64,000 nucleotides of DNA from Yersinia vastinensis (GCF_902726565.1 NZ_CACVAF010000011.1:1-64000); one strand, 5' to 3'; shown: positions 28,569-41,284, numbered from the stretch's first letter. Notes: generated by a model from the sequence alone, not told the origin. Numbers and translations: made by a program.

Positions 28569-30650
28569 TTAGGCATTGGTATAACGGACTCGCTCCGGCA
28601 ACCAACGCTCTATCAATGCCCGTGCATGTTCGGGATATTGTTGATGCAGGTGGCGAGCGACCCGCTGCACTTCGGGAATCATTGCCTGATCACGCAGTAA
28701 ATCAGCCACTTTAAACTCGGCGCTGCCGGTCTGGCGTGTCCCTAATAATTCGCCGGGGCCACGAATTTCCAAATCTCGTTGTGCAATAACAAAGCCATCA
28801 TTACTGTCACGTAACACTTGTAAACGCATCTGGGCAGTTTTACTCAGCGGCGTTTTGTAGAGCAACACGCAGTGTGAGGCAACAGCTCCACGCCCAACAC
28901 GGCCTCGTAATTGGTGCAATTGCGCTAATCCTAAGCGTTCTGGGTTGTCGATTATCATCAGGCTGGCATTGGGGACGTCAACTCCAACCTCAATCACCGT
29001 GGTGGCAACCAGTAACTGCAATTCACCCTGTTTAAAAGCCTGCATAACAGCCTGTTTTTCTGGCCCTTTCATCCGACCATGAACTAAACCGACCCTAATT
29101 TCTGGCAGGGCTACTCTCAACTCTTCACAAGTCACTTCGGCGGCTTGTGCCTCTAACAATTCAGACTCTTCAATCAAGGTGCAAACCCAGTAGGCTTGTC
29201 GGCCCTCTTCCAAACACGCATTTTTAACTCGCTGAATAACATCACTACGGCGAGTATCAGGAATGGCCACTGTCGTGACGGGAGTTCTGCCGGGTGGGAG
29301 TTCATCAATCACTGACGTGTCGAGGTCTGCATAAGCCGTCATAGCTAACGTTCGCGGAATGGGCGTCGCCGTCATAATCAATTGGTGTGGGTGGAAGCCT
29401 TGCTCCTCACCTTTTTCCCATAATGCGAGACGCTGATGAACACCAAAACGATGTTGCTCATCAATAATTACCAGCGCTAATCCGGAAAACTGCACTTGTT
29501 CTTGAAACATGGCGTGAGTGCCGACAACCATGGAAACTTGACCGCTGGCGACAGCTTCTTGTTGTGCCAGCCGTGCTTTACCTTTTTGTTTCCCAGCCAA
29601 CCAGCCAACTTCTAGACCTAATGGTTCAAGCCATTGACGAAAAGTTGACGCGTGTTGCTCCGCCAATAATTCGGTAGGTGCCATCAATGCCACTTGTTTG
29701 CCGTGAGCAATTGCCCGTAGAGCCGCCAGTGCAGCAACCAACGTCTTCCCTGACCCCACATCCCCTTGAATCAACCGCATCATGGGGAAGTTATGTGTCA
29801 TATCTTGCTCGATTTCTGCCACTACCCTCTGTTGGGCGCGGGTTGGCGTGAACGGTAGGGCTGACAGGAAGCGTTGTTTTAGCTGCTCATCTGCTAACAG
29901 GGGCAGTGCTCGATAACTTTGCGCACCAGCTCTGACCGCCAGCATACTGAGATTATGGGCCAGTAACTCCTCCATAATCAGCCGCCGTTGGGCAGGGTGC
30001 TTGCCTTGCTCTAAATCAAGCAGTTGAATATCGGCTGGTGGACGATGCAGGGTATGAATAGCTTCTGGTAGGCTGATCAGAGAGCGACTCAGCTCAATGG
30101 GGAGTAACTCAGCAATAACACAGGTATCCAGCATGGCTAGTGCCTGATCGATCAGTTTACGCAAAGTGGCCTGACGAATCCCTTCCGTTGTGGGATACAC
30201 GGGGGTTAGTGATTCCTGCAATTCGACGCCAATATTCTCTCCATGCACCCGATATTCAGGGTGAATGATTTCCGGCCCCGTATTACCCCGCTTGGCTTCA
30301 CCATAGGCAATAACATGCTTGCCCGGAGACAAGCTGTTTTTCATTGCAGCATTGAAGTTGAAAAAACGCAGGGTAAGAACGCCAGTACCGTCGGAGATTT
30401 GGCAGGTCATCATTCTTCGACGACCAAAGCTGATATCGGAACGCAAAACCTCACCCTCGACCGTCACTGAAAGTCCGGACATCAGATCACCAATACGGTA
30501 TAGGCGGGTACGGTCTTCATAACGTAGTGGCAGGTGCAGCAACAGGTCTTGAATGGTTTCCAGACCCATTTTAGCCAGTTTCGCAGCCTGACTTGCGCCA
30601 ACACCGGAAAGTGTACTGAGGGGTACGGCATCCAGTAGGCGGCCTTTCAT
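28569..30650 (-). CDS. recG: ATP-dependent DNA helicase RecG
   Basis: Remodels stalled replication forks and branched DNA. The 693-aa protein begins with the wedge (OB-fold) region and has SF2 motifs: Walker A GDVGSGKT (about 299-306), DEQHRFG (about 398), TATPIPRT and the C-terminal helicase motifs VIEVGVDVPNA and QLRGRVGRG. The TRG-motif region follows. The start codon abuts the trmH stop (TAAATG), so the genes are tightly coupled, and it is last in the gmk-rpoZ-spoT-trmH-recG run. Confidence 0.97.
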   Translation of the reverse strand: MKGRLLDAVPLSTLSGVGASQAAKLAKMGLETIQDLLLHLPLRYEDRTRLYRIGDLMSGLSVTVEGEVLRSDISFGRRRMMTCQISDGTGVLTLRFFNFNAAMKNSLSPGKHVIAYGEAKRGNTGPEIIHPEYRVHGENIGVELQESLTPVYPTTEGIRQATLRKLIDQALAMLDTCVIAELLPIELSRSLISLPEAIHTLHRPPADIQLLDLEQGKHPAQRRLIMEELLAHNLSMLAVRAGAQSYRALPLLADEQLKQRFLSALPFTPTRAQQRVVAEIEQDMTHNFPMMRLIQGDVGSGKTLVAALAALRAIAHGKQVALMAPTELLAEQHASTFRQWLEPLGLEVGWLAGKQKGKARLAQQEAVASGQVSMVVGTHAMFQEQVQFSGLALVIIDEQHRFGVHQRLALWEKGEEQGFHPHQLIMTATPIPRTLAMTAYADLDTSVIDELPPGRTPVTTVAIPDTRRSDVIQRVKNACLEEGRQAYWVCTLIEESELLEAQAAEVTCEELRVALPEIRVGLVHGRMKGPEKQAVMQAFKQGELQLLVATTVIEVGVDVPNASLMIIDNPERLGLAQLHQLRGRVGRGAVASHCVLLYKTPLSKTAQMRLQVLRDSNDGFVIAQRDLEIRGPGELLGTRQTGSAEFKVADLLRDQAMIPEVQRVARHLHQQYPEHARALIERWLPERVRYTNA

Positions 30651-31343
30651 TTAAGACTCCGTGGATTGCATGGCTGACCACCATTGCGCATCGGCAATGA
30701 CCTGACCTTGCTCATCAATATGGGGTCGGGGAAGCCCTTTGCGTTTAGCAACTTGTGCCAACACGGGGTAACCACCTTCAAACAAGAGTCGCTGCTGCTC
30801 ATCTTCGGGTAAAACACTCTGCGTTCGCTGATACATACCTGCATTTTGCCGTTGCCGCTGTGCCTCATACAAAATCAACGCGGAGGCTACCGACACATTT
30901 AGCGATTGAACCATGCCGATCATCGGAATAATGATGTCCTGATCAGCCAGTGCCAGCGCTTCTTGAGATATGCCGGTCTTTTCCTGCCCCATTAAAATAC
31001 AGGTAGGACGGGTATAGTCGATTTCACGAAAATCAACAGCTTTATCAGAAAGATGAGTGGCTAGAATTTGCATGCCTTGCGATTTTAGATGAACAATGGC
31101 ATCTGCAATATGAGAATGTGTCTTAACCTGAACCCAGCTATTGCTGCCGGCAGCCGAAGAGAGCCGGGTATACATTTGAGTTGTTGGCCAAATGGCATGT
31201 ACTTGATGAATTCCGACGGCATCAGCAGTACGAATAATCGCGGATACATTATGGGGTTTATGCACTTGCTCCAGACAGACCGTCAGATCCGGCTGTCTGG
31301 TCGCAAGCATTTCACAAATCCGCGCGTAGCGTTGAGGATTCAT
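30651..31343 (-). CDS. trmH: tRNA (guanosine-18-2'-O)-methyltransferase TrmH
   Basis: SPOUT-class methyltransferase (formerly SpoU) that 2'-O-methylates G18 in the D-loop of tRNA. The 230-aa protein has the SpoU motif 1 HKPHNVSAIIRTADAVG (about residues 26-42), motif 2 GQEKTGIS and motif 3 IPMIGMVQSLNVSVASALILYE with the trefoil knot. It begins 5 nt after spoT and its stop touches the recG start. Confidence 0.96.
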   Translation of the reverse strand: MNPQRYARICEMLATRQPDLTVCLEQVHKPHNVSAIIRTADAVGIHQVHAIWPTTQMYTRLSSAAGSNSWVQVKTHSHIADAIVHLKSQGMQILATHLSDKAVDFREIDYTRPTCILMGQEKTGISQEALALADQDIIIPMIGMVQSLNVSVASALILYEAQRQRQNAGMYQRTQSVLPEDEQQRLLFEGGYPVLAQVAKRKGLPRPHIDEQGQVIADAQWWSAMQSTES

Positions 31344-31348
31344 AGGCG

Positions 31349-33457
31349 TTAATTACGATTACGGCTGACTTTAACCACATCTGGCATGATACGAATCTTA
31401 CGCATAATGTTAGCCAGATGGACTCGGTCACGAGTAGTCAGGCGAATGAAGGCGCTGTATACCCGGCCATCTTTCTCTTCAGTATTCAGACTCTGAATAT
31501 TAGATTCCGCTGCATTAATTGCCGCAGTGAGATTTGCCAGAGCACCTTGCTGGTTGAACATATCGACTTTAATTTCAGCAATAAACTCTTGCTCAGTCTC
31601 TTGATCCCATTCAACCGCCATAAACTTCTCTGGTTCTTTTTGGTAACCACGAATATTGCGGCAGGATTCGTGATGGATAACCAAACCTTTACCCGGACTG
31701 ATATGGGCGATAATTGGGTCACCTGGAATCGGACGGCAGCACTTGGCGAAGGTAATCAGGACGCCATCGGCCCCTTTGATTGCCAGATTACGCGTACCGG
31801 AGGAGGTGGTTGCAAGTGTTGATGGGTCACCCAACAGATTTTTAGCCACGACCACACTCATTGCATTGCCTAGACCAATTTCTGCCAGTAAATCATCCAG
31901 CGTAGCCAGCTTCATGCGATCCAGCTCTCGCTTGATATTTTCTTCTGAAATATCAGAAAGTTTTCGGCCATTCCCCAAGGCATGATTCAGTAACCGACGG
32001 CCAAGGCTGACCGACTCATCACGCTTAAGGTTTTTCAGTAATTGACGAATTTTGGCGCGCGCTTTCGAACTGACGACAAAATTCAGCCAAGCAGCATTTG
32101 GGCGCGCACCCGGAGCGGTAATGATCTCCACAGTTTGGCCGCTGCTCAGTGACTGAGAAAGTGGGTATGGCTGACGGTCAACACGAGCGCCTACACAAGC
32201 ATGGCCGATATCGGTATGCACAGCATAAGCAAAGTCGACAGGCGTTGCGCCAGCAGGTAATTCAACAATGCGTCCTTCCGGGGTGAAAACATAAATCTCA
32301 TCTGGGAAGAGATCAGATTTTACACTTTCAATAAATTCAAATGAGCTGCCCGCACTTTGCTGAAGTTCCAGCAAACTTTGCATCCAGCGCTGGGCGCGGA
32401 TTTGTGCGGTAGTACCGGATTCACCTTGCTCTTTATAAGCCCAGTGCGCAGCAACCCCCATTTCGGCCATCTGATCCATATCTTCAGTACGGATTTGCAC
32501 CTCTACCGGCACCCCATGAGGGCCGATTAATGAGGTATGCAACGATTGATAGCCGTTAGCCTTAGGGATGGCGATATAGTCTTTTACGCGGCCCGGGCGG
32601 GGTTTATACAGGCTGTGAGCCTGACCCAGTACACGGTAGCAAGTATCGACTTCTTTAACGATAACTCGAAAAGCATAGATATCCATGATGGAGTGAAAAC
32701 GCTGCTCCTTCAGGTTCATCTTGCAATAGATGGAATAGAGATGCTTTTCACGACCACTGACCCGACAAGGGATGCCCGCCTCTGTAAGACGCCCTTCAAT
32801 CTCCGCTAGGATTTTCTGAATCATCTCTTTGCGGTTACCGCGTGCGGCTTTCACCACTTCTTTAATGACACGGTAGCGATTGGGGTAGAGCGCTTCAAAA
32901 CCCAGCTCTTCGAGCTCGGTTTTTAAATGGTGAATACCTAGCCGGTGGGCAAGGGGGCTATAGATTTCAAGGGTTTCGCGGGCAATACGACGGCGCTTAT
33001 CCGGGCGTAACGAGCCCAGAGTTCGCATATTGTGTGTGCGGTCAGCCAGCTTGATCAAAATGACGCGGATATCCTGCACCATCGCCATGATCATTTTACG
33101 GAAGTTCTCCGCCTGAGCTTCTTTCTTGTCACGAAAATTCAGTTTATCGAGTTTAGAAACACCCTCGACCAGCTCGGCTACGCTTTTCCCAAACAATTGC
33201 TCCATATCTTGATATGTCGCAGGGGTATCCTCGATGACGTCATGCAACAGTGCCGCCATTAAGGTTTCGTAATCGAGCCGCATCTCCGCGAGAATACAGG
33301 CCACAGCAACCGGGTGAGTGATATAAGGCTCACCACTGGAACGTGTCTGACCCTCGTGAGCATCACGTGCGACAAGATATGCCTGTTTGAGGCGCTTAAT
33401 CTGCTCCTCTGGCAGGTAACGTTGAATCAGCAGATTCAGGCTTTCAAACAGGTACAA
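31349..33457 (-). CDS. spoT: bifunctional (p)ppGpp synthetase/hydrolase SpoT
   Basis: Controls alarmone levels: hydrolyses (p)ppGpp and weakly synthesises it during starvation other than amino-acid loss. The 702-aa protein has an HD hydrolase domain (SSGEPYITHPVAVA, ALLHDVIEDTP, residues about 40-80), a RelA-like synthetase domain (GRVKDYIAIPKANGYQSLHT about 250-270), a TGS domain (EIYVFTPEGRIVELPAGATPVDFAY) and a C-terminal ACT domain. Hydrolase metal residues are intact. It lies 18 nt after rpoZ in the conserved operon. Confidence 0.97.
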   Translation of the reverse strand: MYLFESLNLLIQRYLPEEQIKRLKQAYLVARDAHEGQTRSSGEPYITHPVAVACILAEMRLDYETLMAALLHDVIEDTPATYQDMEQLFGKSVAELVEGVSKLDKLNFRDKKEAQAENFRKMIMAMVQDIRVILIKLADRTHNMRTLGSLRPDKRRRIARETLEIYSPLAHRLGIHHLKTELEELGFEALYPNRYRVIKEVVKAARGNRKEMIQKILAEIEGRLTEAGIPCRVSGREKHLYSIYCKMNLKEQRFHSIMDIYAFRVIVKEVDTCYRVLGQAHSLYKPRPGRVKDYIAIPKANGYQSLHTSLIGPHGVPVEVQIRTEDMDQMAEMGVAAHWAYKEQGESGTTAQIRAQRWMQSLLELQQSAGSSFEFIESVKSDLFPDEIYVFTPEGRIVELPAGATPVDFAYAVHTDIGHACVGARVDRQPYPLSQSLSSGQTVEIITAPGARPNAAWLNFVVSSKARAKIRQLLKNLKRDESVSLGRRLLNHALGNGRKLSDISEENIKRELDRMKLATLDDLLAEIGLGNAMSVVVAKNLLGDPSTLATTSSGTRNLAIKGADGVLITFAKCCRPIPGDPIIAHISPGKGLVIHHESCRNIRGYQKEPEKFMAVEWDQETEQEFIAEIKVDMFNQQGALANLTAAINAAESNIQSLNTEEKDGRVYSAFIRLTTRDRVHLANIMRKIRIMPDVVKVSRNRN

Positions 33458-33475
33458 AGCAGACTCGCTGTCTAA

Positions 33476-33751
33476 TTAACGACGACCTTCAGCAATGGCG
33501 GTAACCGCTTGGATCTCTGCGGCTTCCTGCTCTTGCTGTTCTTGGCGTTCACGAACATCAAGAATCTGATTAGTAATCAGACCTTCTTCGATTTCACGCA
33601 GCGCAATTACAGTAACTTTATCGTTTTCTTCTGGAACCAGTGCGTCTTTGCCGCCGGACTGGATTTGACGTGCCCGACGAGCAGCGACCAACACCAGGTC
33701 AAAACGGTTACCAATTTTCTCTACAGCGTCTTGAACAGTTACGCGTGCCAT
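33476..33751 (-). CDS. rpoZ: RNA polymerase omega subunit
   Basis: Omega binds the C-terminal part of beta-prime, aids RNAP assembly and forms one of the ppGpp sites. The 91-aa sequence [20 protein letters not shown] is the family N-terminus, and ARRARQIQ and REIEEGLI are conserved. Its position between gmk and spoT is standard. Confidence 0.97.
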
Positions 33752-33805
33752 AATTCTGCTACTCCACAGGTGACGAAATGACTGGGCATGATACTGAAAC
33801 TCTGT

Positions 33806-34438
<633 letters not shown>

Positions 34439-34477
34439 TCAGTTGATTAGGTTGATTTATAGAAAGCAGAAGTGTGA

Positions 34478-36418
<1,941 letters not shown>

Positions 36419-36425
36419 ACTTGGT

Positions 36426-37043
36426 TTAGTGTTCCGAATGTTCATACTTGAATACGGGTAAACCAAGTCGGAATCTCAATGCCAGCAAGCGCGCACTTAG
36501 CCCAGTAACGAGTGTAATGATAATAACCCAGTTGTGTGAGAGTGGCGTGTATTGCAGGGCAATGTAGATCCAGGCTGCGGCAAACGAGATACCTGCATAG
36601 ATCTCTTTCTGAAATACCAAAGGGATACAGTTGCAGAACATATCACGCAGGACTCCGCCAAAGACCCCAGTTATCACGGCGGCAATGGCGGCAATGATAG
36701 TGCTGTGGCCCATATCAAGGGCAATCTGTGCGCCAATAATAGAAAAGACAATCAACCCGATAGCATCAAGTACAAGAAACAAGTGTCGCAAATGCTTCAT
36801 TAATGGTGCCATCCAGGTAGTCACGATCGCGGCAATTGCAACAATGACAATGTATTCAGGGTGCTTAACCCAGCCAAGTGGATAGTGGCCTAGCAGCATA
36901 TCTCTGACTGAACCGCCACCAATGGCAGTTGCAGATGCGATGATAATAACACCAAACATGTCCATTTGACGGCGGCCCGCAGCCAGTGCTCCGGTCATGG
37001 CTTCAGCTGTGATACCAATAATATAAAGAACACTGAGTAGCAT
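36426..37043 (-). CDS. yicG: TRIC-family cation channel protein YicG
   Basis: A 205-aa inner-membrane protein with seven hydrophobic helices and two inverted repeats, each with a glycine-rich kink: [19 protein letters not shown] (about residues 40-58) and [19 protein letters not shown] (about 125-143). This is the hallmark of UPF0126/TRIC trimeric cation channels. The substrate in this organism is not established. It is convergent with ligB with only 7 nt between stops. Confidence 0.93.
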   Translation of the reverse strand: MLLSVLYIIGITAEAMTGALAAGRRQMDMFGVIIIASATAIGGGSVRDMLLGHYPLGWVKHPEYIVIVAIAAIVTTWMAPLMKHLRHLFLVLDAIGLIVFSIIGAQIALDMGHSTIIAAIAAVITGVFGGVLRDMFCNCIPLVFQKEIYAGISFAAAWIYIALQYTPLSHNWVIIITLVTGLSARLLALRFRLGLPVFKYEHSEH

Positions 37044-37281
37044 AGTGGGATAAATTTCTTAAGGGCTGCAAAGGCGGCAGAGTAATCACTCAGTGAGAAT
37101 GTCGCGACTGAGATTTTCTAAGTTATTCATATCGGATTATTTAATCTAATTGGAATATTAATTATCTCACTGATTTTTATAAATAAAAAAATAAAAATGT
37201 CTTTATTTGCCATTAGTAAATCTAGAGTGAAAATTAACGTGGCGATATGTCAGCAATGATTCATTTAAATTTAATCGCACA

Positions 37282-37455
37282 CTAGCCACTTTCGGAGTGT
37301 AAAAAGAAATAAGCCAATGCAATTTCTATAATCAGCAACTGAAAAATATAATGCAGTTGAATATTTCTACGATCGTGGCTAGCCAGTAAAACTAAGGCTG
37401 CAATAGTTATTAATGCCAAGAAAAGTACAGAATTTACAGCATAAGAAATCTGTTA
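37282..37455 (-). pseudogene. relic of a NupC-type nucleoside transporter N-terminus
   Basis: On the minus strand about 50 codons read LALITIAALVLLASHDRR and LLIIEIALAYFFLHSESG and then stop at TAG (37282-37284). This matches the first ~50 residues of NupC-type concentrative nucleoside transporters (family pattern LLVSSDRKKI, QLLVIEVLLAWFFLNS). No ATG precedes it in frame; the expected start position reads GTA and a TAA lies at 37453. Nothing of the remaining ~340 residues is found nearby, so this is a decayed fragment. The rest of 37044-37729 is AT-rich without other genes. Confidence 0.65.
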
Positions 37456-37729
37456 TGGCTAAAAATTCGGCCAGCATTTTATCCATAACGGCAGATTTTT
37501 TTCATCTGAAATTCAACCTTCTTGAACATATATATTCTATTCATTCTTTAATCGTGTCCTAAATATTCTACGTGTTTAAATTTTTACTGCATTCCCCCTC
37601 ATTTATCCACTGGGTGACTCACTATTTATCTGCCAGCTTAAGTTGCCGTCATTAAGGCAAATATAGCATTTCCTCAAGGAGGATAAGGCGATAGCACTAT
37701 CTGTGTTCAACTAACTCATTGGATGGAAT

Positions 37730-38596
37730 ATGAATATGATTAATCTGCCTAGCTGCCGACCTTTTACTGAAGCCGGCCATTTATCTCAAATATCGGCTTA
37801 TTACGAGGAAGGTCGTAATACCATGTGGATGTTACTACGTGCTCATCCGCGCCCCTGTTTTAACCTAGAATTAATTGAAAATATTATGACATTAGTGCAA
37901 GCGGCTAAAGAGTCAAATTTGCCCATTGATTTTTGGGTGACAGGCTCAGTGGTGCCCAATATGTTTAATGTAGGGGGGGATTTAAACTTTTTTGCACAAA
38001 TGATAAAGAATCGTAAGCGTGAGGCACTCATGGCATATGCCCGTGCTTGTGTCGATTGTGTCCATGCGGCTGCACGTGGGTTTGATACAGGGGCGATATC
38101 TATTGCGATGATTGAAGGTAGTGCATTGGGGGGAGGATTTGAAGCGGCATTAGCACATCATTTCGTATTGGCGCAGACGACAGCCAGAATGGGGTTTCCA
38201 GAGATAGCATTTAATCTATTCCCTGGCATGGGAGGGTATTCTCTGGTTGCCAGAAAGGCGGGCATGAGAGTCGCGGAGCAATTAATTTGGACGGGGGAAT
38301 CCCATGCTGCGGAATGGTATGAGAGCCGTGGATTAGTGGATAAGTTATTTCAACCGGGTGATGCTTATCTTGCGACTCGCACTTTTATTGACACAATAAA
38401 ACCTAAACTAAATGGTATGAGGGCGATGGTTCGTGTTCGTCAGCGTGTTTTGCAATTAACGCGTTCTGAGTTGATGGATATTACTGAGGACTGGGTAGAT
38501 TCAGCATTTGCTATTGAACCAAAAGATATTGCTTATATTGAAAGGTTAGTGATGTTGCAAGACCGGCATACTTCGGCAATGCCAAAAGCAATGTAG
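37730..38596 (+). CDS. rpfF: RpfF-type DSF synthase (crotonase family)
   Basis: Bifunctional dehydratase/thioesterase that makes cis-2-unsaturated fatty-acid signals (DSF/BDSF) from acyl-ACP. The 288-aa crotonase-fold protein contains MFNVGGDLNFF (oxyanion-hole region, about 79-89), GSALGGGFEAAL with E138 and MGFPEIAFNLFPGMGGYS with E158. The two glutamates have the 20-residue spacing of the catalytic pair in Xanthomonas RpfF. The C-terminal ITEDWVDSAF is also family-typical. It is convergent with rpfR, 10 nt apart, the arrangement known from Burkholderia cenocepacia and Cronobacter. Start at 37730 or 37736. Confidence 0.88.
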   Translation: MNMINLPSCRPFTEAGHLSQISAYYEEGRNTMWMLLRAHPRPCFNLELIENIMTLVQAAKESNLPIDFWVTGSVVPNMFNVGGDLNFFAQMIKNRKREALMAYARACVDCVHAAARGFDTGAISIAMIEGSALGGGFEAALAHHFVLAQTTARMGFPEIAFNLFPGMGGYSLVARKAGMRVAEQLIWTGESHAAEWYESRGLVDKLFQPGDAYLATRTFIDTIKPKLNGMRAMVRVRQRVLQLTRSELMDITEDWVDSAFAIEPKDIAYIERLVMLQDRHTSAMPKAM

Positions 38597-38606
38597 TCTT
38601 GTACAC

Positions 38607-40601
38607 CTAATCCAGTAAAAGGTGAGGGTGTTGTGTGACCAGCCAATGCTCCAGTTCATCTGCGGGCATTGGTTTGGCGTAAAGAAAACCCTGTTTTTCA
38701 TCGATACCAATCGCATCCAAAAATGCTTCTTCTTCTTTCGTTTCTACACCTTCGGCAATAACCTGCATTTTAAGCGCTTCTGCGACAACAATAATGGCTC
38801 GTACCAGTGACTGTGAAATGGGATTGTTATCAATATGGCGAACAAAGCTTTGGTCCAATTTAATGGCATCGATGGGGATACGAGCTAGTTGAGAAAGTGA
38901 GGAATAGCCCGTACCAAAATCATCCAAATGAACTTGAGCACCTAAATTTCTTAGTTGTTTCATTATGTTGATAGCTGCATCTTCATTATCAATTAAGCAA
39001 CTTTCGGTTAGTTCAACATCCACCAAGCTCTGTTCTAGATGGCTGGCCTCAAGGGACTCAATAAAACTGGTGACGATCGCTTCATCGATTAATTGGCGAG
39101 CAGAAACATTCACGGCAACTCGCAGGTTAATTCCGCGTTTCTTCCAATCGACGGCCTGCTGCATTGATGTTTGTAGTACCCATTTTCCTAAAGGCCTAAT
39201 CAACCCTGATTCTTCTGCATATGAGATAAACTCCAAAGGTGGAATTAAACCTCTTTCTGGGGATAGCCATCGGACTAATGCTTCAACACTGTGCACTTTT
39301 CCTGTTTTGGTGGAAATTTTAGGTTGATAAAAGATTTGTAGCTGATGTTGTTCTAAGCCTTTGCGTAAATTGGTATCCAACCAAACGTATTCTGAGACTT
39401 TTTTATTCATCTGCTGTGAGAAAATAGAATAGGTTTGTTTTCCATGCTCTTTCGCGGTGTACATTGCGGTATCTGCGCTGCGGATAATATTTTCCAGTGT
39501 GTCGCCATGCTCCGGACATAGCGCTATACCAATTGAGCAGCCGGTATAGACTTCGATTAACCCCACTCGGAAAGGTAATTTCATACGGTTGAGGATACGC
39601 TGGGTTGTCTTTTCAAGTGCGTTCATTGTGGCGTTTTCGACCAGTACAATAAACTCATCGCCCCCTAATCGGGCAAGCATTTCACTTTCACCCAGACAAC
39701 TTAAAATAGCCAGCGAGACATCTTTTAGTAATCGATCACCAAACATATGACCATAATGGTCATTCACTTTTTTGAAGTTATCTAGATCAAGGTAAATAAT
39801 CCCCACCGAGGTATCTTCGCGAGTTTGAATTGCGCTGTTAATACGTTCATGAATTGCATGGCGGTTGGGTAAACCGGTAATCATATCCGTGTTGGCCAAA
39901 ATTCTGAGGCGTTCTTGAGCACGTCGTTCTTTGGTAATATCAGTACCGGAGCAGATAAGATAGCGTTCATTTTTCCCACTACCACTGTGTACAAACTTAT
40001 TACGGAATAAGAAAAGGCGCTTACCTTTTACAGTATTAACCCAACGCTCAACTTCGTAAGATGCACCACGCTGGAAAAAGCCTTCAATATTTTTTCGTGA
40101 TGATGCCCCTTCTTTAGCTGTCATAAACAAGTCGTAGACATTTTTGCCAATAACATCTTGTTCTTTTTTACCGGTATATTCTTCACTAAGATGGTTAAAA
40201 CGTTGGACGTAACCATCTTTATCGAGAATAACAATAACTGAATTGGCTTCAGAAACGACTTGTTCCGCAAAAGAAAGGCCCATAACTAAATCACGAGCCA
40301 CAGACTCAGTATCAGCATAAGCAGAAGCCGTTCCACCCCACTCTTTATCATTAATTTTACGGCCAACGAGATGTAAATGGAGAGGGTGGTCATAAATTTG
40401 AATTTCAATGTCTAAACTTGCGGTAATACCCGTTAAGCCCCGGATTTTCATTGTTTGAACAGAATTAAGGGGTATTGCAATGTTTGTTGTCTCTTTATTT
40501 GCTGATAATTCTAAAGCCTGGCTATCAAAAGCAAGTCGCCAAAATGGACTATGAGTCCCAAAATAAGTGTTAAGGATCGATGTGTCTTGGTCTTCGAACA
40601 T
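38607..40601 (-). CDS. rpfR: RpfR-type DSF receptor, PAS-GGDEF-EAL protein
   Basis: Cytoplasmic c-di-GMP enzyme; in Burkholderia the RpfR PAS domain binds BDSF and stimulates phosphodiesterase activity. The 664-aa protein has an N-terminal ~95-residue region resembling the RpfF-interaction domain (WRLAFDSQALEL), PAS (about 110-225), GGDEF (intact motif RLGGDEF at 313-317) and EAL (intact SVEALVRW, about 440-442, with DDFGTGYSS downstream). The start at 40601 follows AGGGGA. Convergent rpfF next door makes the receptor assignment strong. The net enzymatic activity is not predictable by eye. Confidence 0.87.
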   Translation of the reverse strand: MFEDQDTSILNTYFGTHSPFWRLAFDSQALELSANKETTNIAIPLNSVQTMKIRGLTGITASLDIEIQIYDHPLHLHLVGRKINDKEWGGTASAYADTESVARDLVMGLSFAEQVVSEANSVIVILDKDGYVQRFNHLSEEYTGKKEQDVIGKNVYDLFMTAKEGASSRKNIEGFFQRGASYEVERWVNTVKGKRLFLFRNKFVHSGSGKNERYLICSGTDITKERRAQERLRILANTDMITGLPNRHAIHERINSAIQTREDTSVGIIYLDLDNFKKVNDHYGHMFGDRLLKDVSLAILSCLGESEMLARLGGDEFIVLVENATMNALEKTTQRILNRMKLPFRVGLIEVYTGCSIGIALCPEHGDTLENIIRSADTAMYTAKEHGKQTYSIFSQQMNKKVSEYVWLDTNLRKGLEQHQLQIFYQPKISTKTGKVHSVEALVRWLSPERGLIPPLEFISYAEESGLIRPLGKWVLQTSMQQAVDWKKRGINLRVAVNVSARQLIDEAIVTSFIESLEASHLEQSLVDVELTESCLIDNEDAAINIMKQLRNLGAQVHLDDFGTGYSSLSQLARIPIDAIKLDQSFVRHIDNNPISQSLVRAIIVVAEALKMQVIAEGVETKEEEAFLDAIGIDEKQGFLYAKPMPADELEHWLVTQHPHLLLD

Positions 40602-41044
40602 ATGCGATCCCCTAAAAGTGTATACGTGTCTGTTACTTACCTTAGCCAAAAAATTAGACAGCCTTATCCCTGGCTTGCCCAGTCATGATGGTAATTTTGG
40701 TCTCAAGAAACCGACCCCATCGATAGTGCCCAACAAATAAAGTATATGTAATTTCTTCATACCTGATCGTTGATAGTAGCGATAATCATATTAAATGCCC
40801 TTTCTACTTTTGGGCTGTGATGAAAGTTAAGCATGAAAAAAATAAAAAACACTAATTTTTTATGTTGTTATGCTCATTTAGGTAAAGTCTTAAAAAGGCT
40901 ACAGCAAAGAAGATGAAGGTTTAACTCGTACAGGTGTTGAGGGAAAGTGCTGTTTTAGCGGGTTGGCAGTAAAGGTATTTAAGTGATGGGTAATCTGGGT
41001 ATTCTATTTTGAATAAACATAAGAATACCCAAGACAAGTCATTA
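40602..41044. other. intergenic region with a 10-bp hairpin
   Basis: About 440 nt upstream of rpfR holding its promoter. The only clear structure is TGGGTATTCT (40996-41005) and its exact complement (41022-41031), close to the 3' end of the leftward DUF4282 gene and probably its transcriptional terminator. No gene was found. Confidence 0.45.
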
Positions 41045-41284
41045 TCAGGATTTTTCAGCGATTTTCTTCAGGTATTCATTGTTTTTGAAGGCGATCATAA
41101 TCATCTCAAAACAAATACGAGAAGAAAGACCGCCAGCAATAATGCTGAAAAAGCCCGCGATGATACTAGTCTGTACCATTACAAATACGCCAGAGATAAT
41201 GATAAGTACCAGTAAAACCCAATATAAACCGGTGAGAATTTTTGGTGTCAGCAGCGCATCAAAAAAAAGTACGTTCTTAAGCAT
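41045..41284 (-). CDS. DUF4282-like small membrane protein
   Basis: A 79-aa protein with two long hydrophobic helices (about residues 13-35 and 41-57) and the pattern FDALLTPKIL...R..FEMIMIAF, which fits the DUF4282 family of small inner-membrane proteins. The function is unknown. It is a single gene between rpfR and the metallo-beta-lactamase-fold gene, with GGAA upstream of its start. Confidence 0.65.
   Translation of the reverse strand: MLKNVLFFDALLTPKILTGLYWVLLVLIIISGVFVMVQTSIIAGFFSIIAGGLSSRICFEMIMIAFKNNEYLKKIAEKS

Noticed and set aside
30647-30868. Second minus-strand frame over the recG/trmH junction
   Set aside because: Out-of-frame overlap with trmH, whose conserved motifs fix the correct frame.
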